Below, piece after piece: positions 1 to 11,354 of a stretch of 64,000 nucleotides of DNA; the stretch's first letter is position 1; every line of letters starts with the position of its first letter. Origin of the DNA: Semisulcospira habei (lineage: Eukaryota > Mollusca > Gastropoda > Semisulcospiridae); assembly GCA_036245525.1 (NCBI GenBank), contig BTPG01000003.1, forward strand, positions 162,353,260 to 162,417,259, given 5' to 3'. The translations under genes and the position numbers were made by a program. The notes under the pieces are model-generated. The model did no database searches, was not told the DNA's origin, and was given only the letters and a program-made list of their open reading frames with translations.

Positions 1-167
1 ACAGAAACTAAAGATACAGAGAGACCGGCGGCGGACAGCGAAAGAGCTGCAATTTGTCCGTAGATTCTGTCACCAAATGTCATTTATAAACTAGTAAATA
101 TATTTGCTAAATTACTGACATATGACTGCAGACACACATACGCAATGCGCAAGCGGTTATGGCGCTC

Positions 168-223
168 ACGTCGGCCGCCGTTGGCCCGCGCACGGTAGTA
201 CGCGAGACAACGGCGGCCAACGT
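168..223. mobile_element. Pal-F palindrome
   Basis: GC-rich hairpin with arms of about 23 bases built on CGGCCGCCGTTGG, around a short loop. The downstream flank carries an AAAACATTTTGC stretch that recurs beside the copy near 16.7 kb. The right arm has drifted at several positions. The outer CCCAGTA ends of better copies (62.9 kb) are not recognisable here. Confidence 0.6.
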
Positions 224-249
224 CAGCCTGAAAACATTTTGCGCACTAT

Positions 250-430
250 GGGAAAAAGGGTATTGTGCTTGTACGTGAGCGTCCGTATGTGAGCGCACAC
301 AAGCTTGCGTATGTATAAACGATGTTTGTTCGTGCGTAAGCGGTTCTTACGCGAGCGCGCATGTGCGCTCGTGCGTGCGTGCGTGCTTGTCAGTGTGTGC
401 GTATGCGCATGCTCCAACGCTTGCTCGTGT
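250..430. repeat. GT/GC-rich low-complexity tract
   Basis: Alternating purine-pyrimidine sequence rich in GCGT, TGTG and GCGC. The open frames crossing it are compositional. I see no gene between here and the Pal-E element at 0.7 kb. Confidence 0.6.
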
Positions 431-708
431 ATTCGCGGGGGTGTTTGGACAAGAGTGAAACGAGACACCGACAGAGCGTCGTGTACACTCCGCTCGCTAG
501 CTACCGATTTTTGCATATTGAGTACGAGTGGAAGTTTCACTATTCACTGTTTGCTAACGAGACCTGGCAGAAGATGAAACGGGCAAAGCAACCAAGCAAA
601 GCAAGTACCAAACCCCCTGCCAATACACCACTAAAATCAATCTCACAGTAACGGAGCGCACGTGCCAGCGATAATGTCCTAAAGAACCAAGCACGTGTAC
701 GCAAATGA

Positions 709-830
709 CCTCTGACGGCAAGATAGCAAGCCCGCTTTTGTGAAAAGCAAGATTTTCTTTGTATTTACATCGAAAATCGCGATATTCACAAGAAATTAAA
801 TTACTGTCTTTTCCCTTCACAGGTCAGACC
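709..830. mobile_element. Pal-E inverted-repeat element, degenerate
   Basis: Shares the Pal-E layout: a GCAAG block, TTTTGTGAAAAGC, an A/T-rich turn, GAAAATC, then ACTGTCTTTT and a TTCACAGGTCAGACC end. The arms are diverged. Compare the cleaner copies at 30.9, 33.95 and 48.07 kb. Confidence 0.6.
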
Positions 831-1107
831 GTTAATGCCTTCAAACCGTTGCATGATCGGTATGTGGCAATGATCTGCTGGCCAACCGCTTCCAACTGCA
901 TGAGGCACATGTTCTCATGAGCCCGTGTATTTGTAATGTATATGATCTGGCTGGCACAGACCCACACGCAGACAGTATGGAGCAGAGTTCACGCTCATGC
1001 CACAAACGGAACCTGTCATCAGGGTTACACTGATGGTCGCATAAGTAAACCAAATTTTAAAGTCCCTGACTGCTACTGTCGACATCGGGGGAAGAGACGC
1101 GTAACCT

Positions 1108-1189
1108 TGACTGCGACTGATGAGAAACCGCGGCGGAAAAGACGCGCAACTACGTATTTTCCGCCGCGGTTTCTCGTCAGTAGCAGTCA
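1108..1189. repeat. Near-perfect 82-bp palindrome
   Basis: The arms run TGACTGCGACTGATGAGAAA then CCGCGGCGGAAAA, mirrored with two mismatches. The loop is about 15 bases. CTGCTACTG-like motifs recur outside both arms (1064-1076 and 1220-1230), so the parent element may be larger. It is a one-off in this window. Confidence 0.8.
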
Positions 1190-1757
1190 TGGTACGCGTT
1201 TTTTTCCGTCGCACGGTGTGGTCAGTAGCAGCCCTGGGATTAACCATCAAAGTCAAACTATAAACAGGATGGAGATGAACCATAACCCACAAAGTCTCTT
1301 CTATATGAGAGCTGTCCTCGCTGTCAATGGCCTCTACCTTTTGTCTTTGACCTGATTCTGATGTTGAGGAATTATCTCCTATTGAAAAGTCTCGCAGACC
1401 TGCTAATGCGTCAGTGAGTTCTATAAGGGGCGCAGGACATATGCGTCATTGATTTGTCAAACGTCATTTGTCATGACGTAAGCTTTAGTTTTTACGTAAT
1501 TTTATATTTTTATGTGATATGAATTTCATTTTCGCTTCATAGGCTTGACAAAATGGTGACACAACTAGAACTTCACGGTACAGTTTCACTAGTCTTGCTA
1601 TAATTTGTGTGAAAGCAGGTTGACTTTATGTAGCTACATGATATACTAAGTACACGGGTCACCTGCATGCTCTTCTGAAAGCTTGTCGATGTGTGTGTGC
1701 GTGTTGTTGCGTGCGTGCGCGCGCGCTCCAAACATCTCCAAGAGGCATAGATCCTAG
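1190..1757. other. No recognisable feature
   Basis: Moderately A/T-rich sequence after the palindrome. I see no coding signature, RNA gene or known repeat family. A short stretch near 1722 resembles the CAAACATCTCC stem of the Pal-M copy at 31.2 kb. Confidence 0.4.
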
Positions 1758-1839
1758 TGTACGTTCAGCAGGGGGGTTAGCGTAACTAGACATGACGTAA
1801 TTTTTATCTTGTTACTGCGATTCACACACACGCACGTGC

Positions 1840-1935
<96 letters not shown>

Positions 1936-2257
1936 GCGCGCGAGAGAGAGAATGACGTCATAATCTGGGTCAACGGACTTCCTATAAACGGTTGTTTATG
2001 TCTTCAATGAGACATTCAACTACAATATGCTCGGAGGCTCGCTTAGCCACCCTCTTAAGAAAGTATTTCGCTAAGTTTCAAACTTGTGTGTACAGAAATA
2101 TCGGAGATTCTCTTGCGTACATACATACGCACACACATACATACGCACATATATTACGTACATACATACATACGCACATACGGCGCTTAGCGCCAAATGT
2201 ACGTTCAGCAGCGAGGTTAGCGTAACTAGACATGACGTAATTTTTTATCTTGTTACT
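1758..2257 (+). repeat. Direct repeat pair flanking a GA tract
   Basis: A block of about 59 bases beginning TGTACGTTCAGCAG and ending TTATCTTGTTACT occurs at 1758-1816 and again at 2198-2257 with few differences. Between the copies lie the GA tract and a (CATA)-rich stretch at 2116-2180. This is either a tandem duplication whose interior expanded or two direct terminal repeats of an insertion. Confidence 0.75.
1843..1950. repeat. (GA)n microsatellite
   Basis: An uninterrupted AG/GA run to about 1933, then a short GCGCGC interruption and a further GA stretch. Confidence 0.98.
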
Positions 2258-2338
2258 TCAATTGTTAGAGGTTTAGCCTGCCCGCCTTTGACATCATGGA
2301 AATGCTATTAAATTCGCCCCACCGCGACCAGTCCTAAA

Positions 2339-2366
2339 AAGTCCCTTCTATAAATAGAAGGGACTT
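2339..2366. repeat. Short perfect palindrome
   Basis: AAGTCCCTTCTA and TAGAAGGGACTT form a perfect stem around TAAA. It is too short for transposon ends and has a terminator-like shape, but nothing suggests a transcript here. Confidence 0.7.
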
Positions 2367-2397
2367 AAAAACAGCGGCAGCCGATCCAGTTCAGCCA

Positions 2398-2462
2398 GAG
2401 CTACGGATTCTCATGAGCTTCTGCAACTGCAGTAGCTCATGAGAATCTGCGCCTCTTGCAGA
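2398..2462. mobile_element. TTAA-C hairpin
   Basis: Left arm GGATTCTCATGAGCTTCTGC, right arm with AGTAGCTCATGAGAATC, followed by the usual CCTCTTGCAGATGG tail. The outer TTAA ends are not clear. Confidence 0.75.
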
Positions 2463-2505
2463 TGGAAGGGCCTTAGATCTAGAACAAATGGCCGGGTTAC
2501 CTCGT

Positions 2506-2720
2506 TTAACCCTTATCATTCGGAATACACCAGTGTGTGAAATAAGTTTGACTAAAGTAGTTCAAGGGTGGTGCCAGAATAGCTTGGCGCCTCTAGGCTC
2601 CAAGCTATTCTGGCACCACCCTTGAACTAAAGCCATTGGTTATATCCTTATCTGCAAGTACTATAATATAGCTTGCATATGGCAATGTACAAATTTGGAG
2701 CTTTTAGCCTGAGTATGATA
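2506..2720. mobile_element. TTAA element carrying a TTAA-B hairpin, copy 1
   Basis: Begins TTAACCCTTATCATTCGG and holds a near-perfect 70-bp B hairpin at 2559-2628 with GGGTGGTGCC/GGCACCACCC arms. It then runs through a shared A/T-rich body to GTATGATA. A second copy at 35492-35715 is nearly identical over about 215 bases and keeps both TTAA ends. A third copy at 52.6 kb lacks the hairpin. The right TTAA is lost here. Confidence 0.85.
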
Positions 2721-2757
2721 AGCCATCATTGTTTCCATGTACGATGTTAACTCACAT

Positions 2758-2871
2758 TTAACACATTCAAGGTGCCCCGCATCAACAGCTGCGAAAGTGT
2801 ATAGCGTTGCCGCCAGCAACGCTAAATGACACTTTCGCAGCTACTGATGCGGGGCGGATTGAATGAGTTAA
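2758..2871. mobile_element. TTAA-L palindromic element
   Basis: TTAA at both ends encloses a 114-bp palindrome: ACATTCAAGGTGCCCCGCAT, then GCTGCGAAAGTG and AGCGTTGC, mirrored to the right-hand end. A degenerate relative lies at 12.95 kb. Confidence 0.85.
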
Positions 2872-3823
2872 ATGCGTTTACTTTTAAAAATTTTTTAAAT
2901 TCCCCTAATCGCGGCGATAATGGAGCTAATTCGCCTCTGGCAAATCCGATCTGTTCTGATGCATTTCGACTGATACAGATAGTCATTATTATCCGGGCGT
3001 TGACTTCTTGCATTGACCAAGAAAACCTCGAATGTATTAAGCTGTGCAACATTAAAAAAAATTAAAAAAGAACACGACATGCAAAAAACGCAATAAGACA
3101 AAAAAACAAAAAAAAAAAAAAAAAAAGGAGAGCTCAGATTATGCAACAAACCAAAAAAGTCAACACAGAAAGAAAATACTATGGCAGTACAAGGTTAAAG
3201 GCGAGTAACTAAGTTATTGGTCAGAACCCTTTTCTCAGTTTAGAGCTTTAGGAGCTATTCCTAAATCTGAATCAGGTCAAAGATCGTTGGTTAAGCCCCT
3301 TTACAGCAAGGACTAATGGGACTGTTTCACTGAATTGGAGCCCCGATAACCGCGGCAATCGTTCACGTTGCAGTCATACTGTTACTAAGAAATAATTACG
3401 TCATACTGTGGATGCTAATGAACAGCTCCTTGCGAGCAAGAGGCATGCTTTCGACTTCGTTTATTACATCAGATATAACAAACGCCGGATATAACAACAT
3501 TTTTTTTTTTTAGAGGTCCAACAGCACTATTTCTATACAGATGACTTCACTGATAACAAACATCGGATATAACAACCAAAACATTACGCGTGATTTGTTT
3601 ACTGTATATATGAGCCAATATACACCGTTTTCAGACGGCATGGGTTGGAAGAACACATTTATGTTCACACTATTATCAACAACAAAAACCACATTTAAAT
3701 AAAACAGCATACCATCAAATTACAGTCATCCAATAAAACCTAAACCTCCGATAATGTATGCCATCCTCTTAGCAATCAGCAAACATATCTTAACGCTTTT
3801 AGCCCCAGGACCCTGCAGCAATA
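2872..3823. other. No gene seen
   Basis: A/T-rich sequence with a poly-A run at about 3105-3126 and a poly-T run near 3500. A phrase of the form GATATAACAAAC..GGATATAACAAC appears twice, near 3472 and 3553. No coding signature. Confidence 0.4.
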
Positions 3824-3944
3824 GATGGATTGATCATGATAATTCAATTCATGCGATAATTCAAGGGTAGTGCCAGAAGAGCTTGGCGCCTTCAGGCGCC
3901 AAGCTCATCTGGCACTACCCTTAAATTATCATGATCAATCCATC
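3824..3944. mobile_element. TTAA-B hairpin with long outer arms
   Basis: Outer arms GATGGATTGATCATGAT pair with ATCATGATCAATCCATC, and the inner arms carry GGGTAGTGCC/GGCACTACCC. The left side has a small extra AATTCAATTCATGC block, as if part of the arm was duplicated. The G-to-A change in the left arm is matched by C-to-T in the right. Confidence 0.85.
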
Positions 3945-4869
3945 TTCTACAACTGGTATATAGTCGTTAGGCAACACATCCAAAATTTGAGAAATGGGAC
4001 CGCGCGGCTAAACGGGTTAATAAAAACAAAACGGCAAGCGTGTGAAAATGTGCGCAAACATTTAAGTAGTTTGGGACTCAAGCCCGACAATGACTTCATA
4101 ATCAGGGATTAATCAAGCTACAACAACCCGCACCTGCGCCTTATAATGCTTATTATTTTCATTTATATATGGGATTTCGAACATTTTCAGTTCGGGTCCT
4201 CGCTCCAGGTAATGTGAGAAAAATGCTAACCTTTTAAATGCACATTTCATGAATAACTATGATATGTTATTTCATACACTTTTATAAAACACCCTCAAGT
4301 GCTACAATTTTAAATCATTCGAGACGTGCCGCTGCACGCCTAAAATGAGTAAAAGCGCAAGATAGGCATTACCGTGATAAAATCTGATCACGTTAAGGCG
4401 TGATTTAAAACGTAGCATTTTTTTCTGGCATTGCTTCAACGACACATAAGAGGTGCTTTAAAAAAGTAGCTTTTCTCAAACATTGTTTTGTTATGCACAA
4501 GGCATACTTTAATTTCTCATGTTGCTTCTATAAACAAGTGTACGAAATTACAAAAATGTAAACATGAAACAAACTTGATACTGGCATTAAGAAGGATGCG
4601 ATTGTTTTGTAAGAAAAAATTCTTTAAAAGATATCTTGAACACAGCACTGTATTCGCTCTCTCCTCCTCCTCCACCCCCACCCCTCTCCCCCACCCCTCT
4701 GCGCTTGTGCCTGTTTGCGTGCATGTGTATGCCTGCGCGCGCGCGTGCACGTACATGTTCGTACATAATTTTATGTACTTAATCGATACCTACTCACAAA
4801 AAGGTTCCAAAATGTTAATGTGAAAATGAATCAAAACTCCAATACCTAATAGTCAGCGAACAAAACAAC

Positions 4870-4872
<3 letters not shown>
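3945..4872. other. No gene seen; one eroded TTAA-A relic
   Basis: Mostly A/T-rich. At 4309-4350 a TTAAATCATTCGAGACGTGC start resembles TTAA-A but its partner arm is gone. At 4660-4750 there is a CT-rich then GC/GT-rich tract that creates false frames on both strands. Confidence 0.45.

Positions 4873-4873
<1 letters not shown>

Positions 4874-4927
<54 letters not shown>
4874..4927. repeat. (CA)n microsatellite
   Basis: About 26 uninterrupted CA units. Confidence 0.98.
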
Positions 4928-4929
<2 letters not shown>

Positions 4930-5210
4930 GGACACAATGTGCATGTAAAAGACTGATGTGATATTTTCTGTAGAAAATGGAAATTTGCTTTATCCTGTAG
5001 TTTCCTACTGATATAATTTAACCCCCCTGTGTTTATAGTTCGAGGTTAAACTTGACATGCATGGAAAATGCAGCTAAGCACTGTTTGTTTAAAAACTAAA
5101 AACTCAGGCGGACTCACAACGAGTTGAGGCTGCCGAGAATCCCAATTTTGGGCGCACACTGACCTCCATCCAACTGTTATCCTTTATTCGCATATGACCG
5201 ACTTAACTGT

Positions 5211-5292
5211 TTAACTCATTCGAGACGTGCCTCATCCGGATACGCGGCTTCAGCCGCGTATCCGGATGAGGCACGTCTCGAATGAGTTTTAA
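5211..5292. mobile_element. TTAA-A element, GAGACGTGC subtype
   Basis: TTAACTCATTCGAGACGTGC opens a nearly perfect palindrome whose arms read CTCATCCGGATACGCGGCT and its complement. The left TTAA is present; the right end reads GTTTTAA. The CTCATCC/GGATGAG pair differs from the CGCCTCC/GGAGGCG pair at 15.0 kb, yet each is matched within its own copy. Confidence 0.9.
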
Positions 5293-5680
5293 CCGTCCAT
5301 GGACGATTAACGAGTTACCTCGGTCACAAGCGTACAGGATAGAGGGAGGTAATCAGTGTGCACCTAAATGTGTTGCGTAGCAGACCGTGGGAGGCAACCG
5401 GTGTGAAGTAGCTGTACACACCTCCAGCTAATTTCTATAAAAAGTGGATGTGTGAACCGAGCGAACTGTAATGTTTTCGTTCCCCAGCATACAGAAGGTC
5501 ATCAGGCCAACAGCGGCCGACTTTGGTCGTATGAACTTTTTTGTTCCCTGTGAATATGCATGCCTCTGAGTGGTAACAAGTGTAAAAGGAACAATATTGA
5601 ATGAATTGTCATGAATTGCTCATGCGGAATTAATAAGCTGATGTATATATACAATCTATATATTATGCGCACGATGTGTT
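5293..5680. other. No gene seen
   Basis: Contains GAGGGAGGTAATCAGTGTGC at about 5342, a phrase shared with 62.09 kb, and a related GGGAGGCAACCGGTGTGAAG further on. It is probably part of a dispersed repeat of unknown type. Confidence 0.4.
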
Positions 5681-5684
5681 TTGC

Positions 5685-5830
5685 CCTGTGAAAGCAAAAG
5701 ACAGGAAGTCAGATTTTTTTGTGAAAAGCGACATTTTCACTGTAATACAATAAAGATACTGCTTTCCACAAAAAGAACTCACTGTCTTTTGACTTCACGT
5801 TGCAGTATTGCTAAACAGACGTTTCAGTCT
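5685..5830. mobile_element. Pal-E inverted-repeat element
   Basis: CCCTGTGAAAGCAAAAGACA on the left and ACTGTCTTTTGACTTCACG on the right bracket a GTGAAAAGCGA / A/T-rich / TTCCACAAA hairpin around a TAATACAATA turn. The arms are moderately diverged. Confidence 0.7.
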
Positions 5831-6006
5831 GCCCATAGCGTATGGAAGAGATGAGAATGAAATTGCCTGCTTCGTGGCACATGCGCTCCAGGGTGAATCG
5901 TTCTAGAGAAGTCACACCACGCGCCTCAAAACCCAACTGTCATTCCCGCACGGCAATGGAATTGTTAGGTCGTGATCGAGGTATCCCCGCTCCGAAGCGA
6001 TTGTTA

Positions 6007-6071
6007 TTAACTCTGAAACTCCCAGAACTAAATGGCTTTCATTCTACAGTTCTGGGAGTTTAAGGCGTTAA
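6007..6071. mobile_element. Small TTAA-flanked hairpin
   Basis: AAACTCCCAGAACT and AGTTCTGGGAGTTT are perfect complements around an 18-base loop, with TTAA at 6007-6010 and 6068-6071. Size and TTAA boundaries fit a very short member of the TTAA class. Confidence 0.65.
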
Positions 6072-6261
6072 AGACGGCGGTGTCTTCATGGCGCGAGGTG
6101 TAACAGTGCAAAAATAATTCACCGTCCAGCGCCTGCGCTTTTGTGTGACTTTTTTGCGTACGTCCTAGATACTGTACGATTTACAGTATCTGCAGACGCA
6201 TAACTTATATAATGTAGCAACTAGCTGTATCATAAATTCATGACTATCTGTTGTGTTTGAC

Positions 6262-6638
6262 CCTTTCACTACGCCCCACCCGGGTCTGCCCTGGGGGACT
6301 TGGGTGGGTTAACTACTTTTTAGTTCCCAGGGTCACCCTGGTCAGCACCACAGGGTGGGTTTTCCCCTCTATTCTGGGGCATGTGTTTCTGTCTACCCTT
6401 GGTCCATTCACCTGTCTTTTTCTTTTTTAAACTCTCCCTACTGTCTGCACTGTCTGTAGCTCTTGATATTGGATGTGTGTTGCTAAATGGTCTTAGGTTT
6501 ATTTAGCGTATTAGACCGGCTGGCGACATACATTCAATATTTTGTTTAGGATTCTTTTCACAAGCAGGGCAGGCAGGTCCTGAGAAAGTCTTGTTGCTGT
6601 CAGGACGTTAAGCAATGTACAATCAACCTTTCGCTACG
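6262..6638 (+). mobile_element. SINE-I retroposon, sense copy
   Basis: The body at 6274-6626 begins CCCCACCCGGGTCTGCC and ends GACGTTAAGCAATGTACA followed by ATCAA. It is flanked by CCTTTCACTACG (6262-6273) and CCTTTCGCTACG (6627-6638), a 12-bp target duplication with one mismatch. The other six copies lie in the opposite orientation. A variable duplication with a short ATCA-type tail is the signature of target-primed insertion. No RNA polymerase III B box is obvious, so it could be a short LINE 3' end rather than a true SINE. Confidence 0.85.
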
Positions 6639-7252
6639 GAGGCTCTGTGAACCACCAGCAACAGACATAGCTCATCATGAGCCCTCGCAGCTGCGGGAGC
6701 TCAAAATGATTTATGTCTGTTGCTTGCCTATTCCATATCCGTGGTCCTCGAGCGGTGTTGGTATTAGGTGGTAAATCTGCAATGGATTGAAAGAAATTAA
6801 TTTGTGGTCGCTGGCAGTGACGGGGTTCGAAAGGAAACAATTACATGAACGATGGATGTGCATTCGTGTTAAATTGTGACTCATGCCCAAAAGTAAAGCA
6901 ACATTCTCAATGTCCAGAAAAACCTCACATTCATTTATTGTTATAAACTTAGAGAGTCAAATTGCAAACAGTTAAAACTTAAACAATTAATAATGATTAT
7001 AAACAAAAACAAAAACTTCTTCCTGCTACATAGAACTGATGTCTGCCATGTCATTTAAAAAAAATTAATTTGATGTAATTTTTATATAATTTTTTTTTTT
7101 TTTTTTTGGGGGGGGAGGGTTGGTAAACGGTAAATGGTCAAGTTAATTTTTGCAATCATTTTTAAAAAAAAATAATTCAAATGACTGGAACATAGTTTGG
7201 AGGTTCAGAAAATTGTAGTGCAGTAATATTTCACACAGAATAAAATGACAGC
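6639..7252. other. No gene seen
   Basis: A/T-rich sequence with a poly-T/poly-G run at about 7089-7116. A weak CTCATCATGAGCCC phrase near 6670 recalls TTAA-C but has no partner arm. Confidence 0.4.
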
Positions 7253-7489
7253 GTAAACTTATTCACCTCCGACACGCCACGGCAAGACATGGATCGAGCG
7301 TGATAGTTCAAGGGTTGTGCCAGAATAGCTTGGCGCCCATAGGCGCCAAGCTATTCTAGCACAACCCTTAAACTATAGGCGCCAAGCTATTCTGGCACAA
7401 CCCTTGAACTATCACGCTCGATCTGTTTCCAGAAGTGTCATACAGTCTTCAAAATTTGCGGATTTCGGTCCTGGAGCAGAATGAGTTAA
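7253..7489. mobile_element. TTAA-B element with a duplicated arm
   Basis: The outer ends TAAACTTATTC and GAATGAGTTAA match as terminal repeats. Inside, GATCGAGCGTGATAGTTC pairs with GAACTATCACGCTCGATC. The GGCGCCAAGCTATTC...CCCTT arm is present twice in tandem (to 7372 and 7373-7410), so one left arm faces two right arms. The arm pair is GGGTTGTGCC/GGCACAACCC. Confidence 0.85.
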
Positions 7490-7706
7490 GTTTTTCGAGG
7501 ATTTGCGTGAAAAGGTTAGATGATCCAGAATAGGACGATCCAGGTCCCATAAAAAGTTGCTTCACTTTTCTGCACGAGTATATGTTACGTTATGCTGTCG
7601 GATTTCACTGACGATTGTTTGATATATCTCATGCCTTAAAACGAATGCTTACGTTAATGTTGTCTTGTTTCAATAAAGTTGTTACAGTTCAAAGCGGCTT
7701 TCTCTA

Positions 7707-8282
<576 letters not shown>

Positions 8283-8407
8283 CATGACAGTTCAAGAGTG
8301 AGGCCTGAGCAGCTTGGCGCTATGGGTGCCAAGCTGCTCCGGCACCATTCTTGAACTTTCATGTTTGATACAAATCTTGTTGCAGTGTCAGGCATCAATG
8401 GATTAAC
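8283..8407. mobile_element. TTAA-B hairpin and right end
   Basis: Hairpin 8283-8363, CATGACAGTTCAAGAGTG to CATTCTTGAACTTTCATG, with several unpaired changes. The sequence continues to CAGGCATCAATGGATTAA, matching the B right end at 11.98 kb. The left end was not found. Confidence 0.75.
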
Positions 8408-8682
8408 ATCGCAATTTGTCCCTCGGTGCACGAACTCTCACTTAAATTTGCCAGGAAATATGCGCGAAAGGCGAAGGAGGAGGAAGCAAAGAATTAAATT
8501 TGGTGCTGGCGAGAACTTCCCGTGAACATAATTAGATTGTAGTGCTCTCTAGGAGATCGAAGGTTGACAACTCAGAATACATTTTGATTGGAGCGGCGTG
8601 GCCCTGCGACTCCCGCAAGCACCCCCCCCCCCCAACCCCTCACTCATCGCCCACACCCACACGACCTTCCTGCCTCCCCCTC
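8408..8682. other. No gene seen
   Basis: Contains a C-rich stretch around 8621-8690. No recognisable element. Confidence 0.35.
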
Positions 8683-8762
8683 TTAACCCTTTAGATGTCG
8701 GTAGCGCTCTTTGTCGCTATGATTCCTGCGATAAAAATGCGCTATCGACAACCAAAGGTTAA
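8683..8762. mobile_element. TTAA-D element, internally shortened
   Basis: TTAACCCTTTAGATGTCGG to CGACAACCAAAGGTTAA with TTAA on both sides. Compared with 63.74 kb, part of the right inner arm after GATTCCTGCG is missing. Confidence 0.8.
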
Positions 8763-8795
8763 AAATAAAACAAAACAAAAAATAATAATAATAAA

Positions 8796-9222
8796 ACACA
8801 CACACACACACACACACACAAGAAGAAAGGACCACCCACATAATTTCAACTCTCCTTTAGTTTTCAAATGTTGAGAGTATACAGGCGCTTTTGTAACAAA
8901 AGATGACTTGTCAGGAATATTTCTAGCGCACCGGGCTAAAACACGAATCTGACGCAAATCTGTGAAGAGAAAAGCAAGTTACCTGAAAATCGATAATCAA
9001 GCAACACACATAAAAAAGTTCTAACATATCACATTTAACTTTCGGGGGATATAGCATGTATGCAAATATATATGCAAAATAGATTAAAGACAGCACTGGG
9101 TCTAACAAAAGCCCCAAATACAAGCAAGCAATCTCGCGCGCGCACACACGCACTCACACATAAACACATCCGTTGCGAACCAAATCAAGAGATGTAATCT
9201 GTGCGCGCGCGCGCACGCACAC

Positions 9223-9258
<36 letters not shown>

Positions 9259-9260
9259 AG
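8796..9260. repeat. CA-type tracts with unassigned sequence between
   Basis: AATAATAATAA followed by (CA)n at about 8796-8820, and mixed CACGCA/(CA)n at about 9205-9256. The A/T-rich 380 bases between hold no recognisable gene. Confidence 0.7.
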
Positions 9261-9347
9261 CGGATCAAGAGAGGTAACCTGTGTGCACTCTTGAGCTTAA
9301 GCCAATGTAGCTCACGAAAGTCCGATGCAATCTGGTTAGAGTTCCTG

Positions 9348-9402
9348 GTTTGCAAAAGATCCTCGGGCCGAGGTCAGCCCGAGGACCTTTGCTTACTGGG
9401 CT
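9348..9402. mobile_element. Pal-F short form
   Basis: GCAAAAGATCCTCGGGC pairs with GCCCGAGGACCTTTGC, and TTACTGGG supplies the usual Pal-F right end. The long GC core is missing, so the two ends are joined almost directly. Confidence 0.7.
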
Positions 9403-10568
9403 ACAACATGACCAGAATTGCAGAACTAATACCAGAACAGTCTATGCCACATTAATTATGCATACGGCCCAAATATACTGTAGCCCACGGTATCTTTGCG
9501 CACGAGCAACCGCGGATGTTATAGTAGAAGTCTAGAGAGGGAAACAAGCGGTGGCTGAAACAAGCATGATTTTAAAATCACTAAATTACCTCATACAATA
9601 CAGCAGATCTATGAGGCAAGTGAATTTCAAATTATTACTGATCCAGTCTTCGCCTGTGGTGGAGGGAAAAGGAAACCTCTGATTAAAGCCGAAATATTTG
9701 ATCAAATGGCCTATCCTTGTAACTTTTTCATTTACTTTTGTGCGCAATTTCTTGTATACTTCTTGTTTTGTTCCTCAAGTTCTTCGTGTTTGTTATTATA
9801 AATCGGACGTGACAGCTCCTACTTGCCGACCCATTTGTACCTGGCGTGCGAAAAATTGCCCCTGTCTTAGACCCGCTGCCACTTCACTAGGTGGAATCGG
9901 ACCTCCACTCACGTGAATCTTCCTGTTGCAAATTACTTCTATCTGCGAGCGGTAAAGATAAACATGTGACTCCAGACAACCTGACTCATGCCTTTTGCTT
10001 GATGGGACGTTCAGTCCCATTGTAATCGGTGTTATATCTATCTGTAGGATAAACTAATAATCACGCGTCCGAACAACCTGAGAATCCATGCCTCTTGCCT
10101 TGACTGATAATTATCTGCCCCTTTTTAAATACTTAAACTTAATTCAGTGTTGCTGAAGAAGAAGAGGCAATACAAGTTTCTCATCCGATTAGCGCAGAAC
10201 ACATTTCTCTCTTTTCCAGTAAGCATAGATTTGCATCAACCACTTCAATCTGCTGGGGCTCACGAGAATTTATAACTCACGCAGGCCGAGACCGGTCCCA
10301 TTTACATCCTTAAACTGGGAAAGTCGCAAGGGTTTGAGTCGACGACTGGTCTGGAATAAGTGGGTATCTGTGCCCACCATCTTCTAAGTAGCTCGCGCTG
10401 TGCTGACAGCGAACACAGGCAATGTATGTCCCCCTCAGTTACTTACCTGCTGATCTATGGTAGATATAGCAAGGGTAATTTACTACCTGACGAAGACGAC
10501 GGGGAGGTTTTTACAGGTAGCAGACTGCAAATCAGTCTTCAGTCTAAGTGAGGATGTACATGGGACTG
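9403..10568. other. No gene seen
   Basis: Over 1 kb without a recognisable exon, RNA gene or strong repeat. Two short GCCTCTTGC / GAGAATC phrases (about 10085 and 10260) look like eroded TTAA-C arms. Confidence 0.4.
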
Positions 10569-10915
10569 GCAAGAGGCATAGACTGCCATGAGCCCCTGCA
10601 GCTGCAGGGGCTCATGAGAATCTATGCCTCTTGCGGATTTTAGGTGTAGGTTGGGGGGCTGCCACTGTAACTATTACATGTATGAGTGAAAAAGGGACCT
10701 ATCTCTGTCAGCAAGAGACATAAATTGGCACAAACCCCTGCGGCTGCAGGGGCTCACGATATCTATGGATCTCGCAGACGACAGGCACTTGTTGAGGGAC
10801 TTGTAAACTGTATCTCCCGTTCAATGATGAGAATGGGGCCTACCTCTGCCAGCATGCGGCATAGACTCTCAAGGGCCCATGTGGCTACAGAGACGCATGT
10901 AGATCTATATATTAT
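10569..10915. mobile_element. TTAA-C cluster (three hairpins)
   Basis: 10569-10634 is a 66-bp palindrome, GCAAGAGGCATAGACTGCC to TCTATGCCTCTTGC, with a perfect GCCCCTGCAGCTGCAGGGGC centre. 10711-10775 is a more diverged copy with the same centre. 10852-10915 is a third, heavily eroded. The spacing of roughly 140 bases suggests serial insertion or local duplication. Confidence 0.8.
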
Positions 10916-10998
10916 ACACTGTTGCAGGGAACTGTTATCTCTGAAACTGGCAGCTACAAATGGGTATATAATGCCAGAAATCATCCAGTGAAAACGTC

Positions 10999-11197
10999 TT
11001 AACCCATTTACACTCACGGCCGCATTCCTCAAATAGTGCAGGTGTCGCCTAACGACTATAGTCAGGTTGCAAGAGATGGAACAACCACCATACTTAAAGG
11101 GCAGTGCCAGATTAGCTTGGCGCCAAGCTAATCAATCACTACCCGTGAATTATCATGAGCCATTTCACCTCCTTCTGTAGTGCGTCGGGTATAAATT
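10999..11197. mobile_element. TTAA-B element, shortened hairpin
   Basis: Starts TTAACCCATTTACACTCACG and ends near GTGCGTCGGGTATAAATTC. The core GTGCCAGATTAGCTTGGCGC runs straight into CCAAGCTAATC with no loop, so the right arm has been trimmed. The GATTAG/CTAATC pair is the variant also seen at 36.8 kb. Confidence 0.75.
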
Positions 11198-11198
11198 C

Positions 11199-11345
11199 AA
11201 GATTCAAGAACTTTATTGTTGCTGTGATAGAAAATAACCATACACAGCAAACATTGTCTTGCCACCGCAGGTGCTGCTCACATTCACTCACTCGCTCATT
11301 TCACAAGTTACAATAACAGAGCTACAAAATGGACAATGACGCGGG
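11199..11345 (-). mobile_element. Retroposon 3' end fragment
   Basis: Read on the minus strand, the sequence finishes CAATAAAGTTCTTGAATC then TTGAAT. This is the AATAAA-plus-short-repeat ending common in non-LTR retrotransposons. Only about 150 bases remain and no reading frame is left. Confidence 0.55.
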
Positions 11346-11354
11346 ACGGGTGGG

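Noticed and set aside
2339..2366. Rho-independent-type terminator
   Set aside because: Bacterial terminators are not expected here, and there is no gene upstream.
10569..10775. CRISPR array from spaced palindromic repeats
   Set aside because: Repeats are unequal in length and spacing, each is an entire transposon-like hairpin, the sequence is clearly eukaryotic and no cas genes exist.
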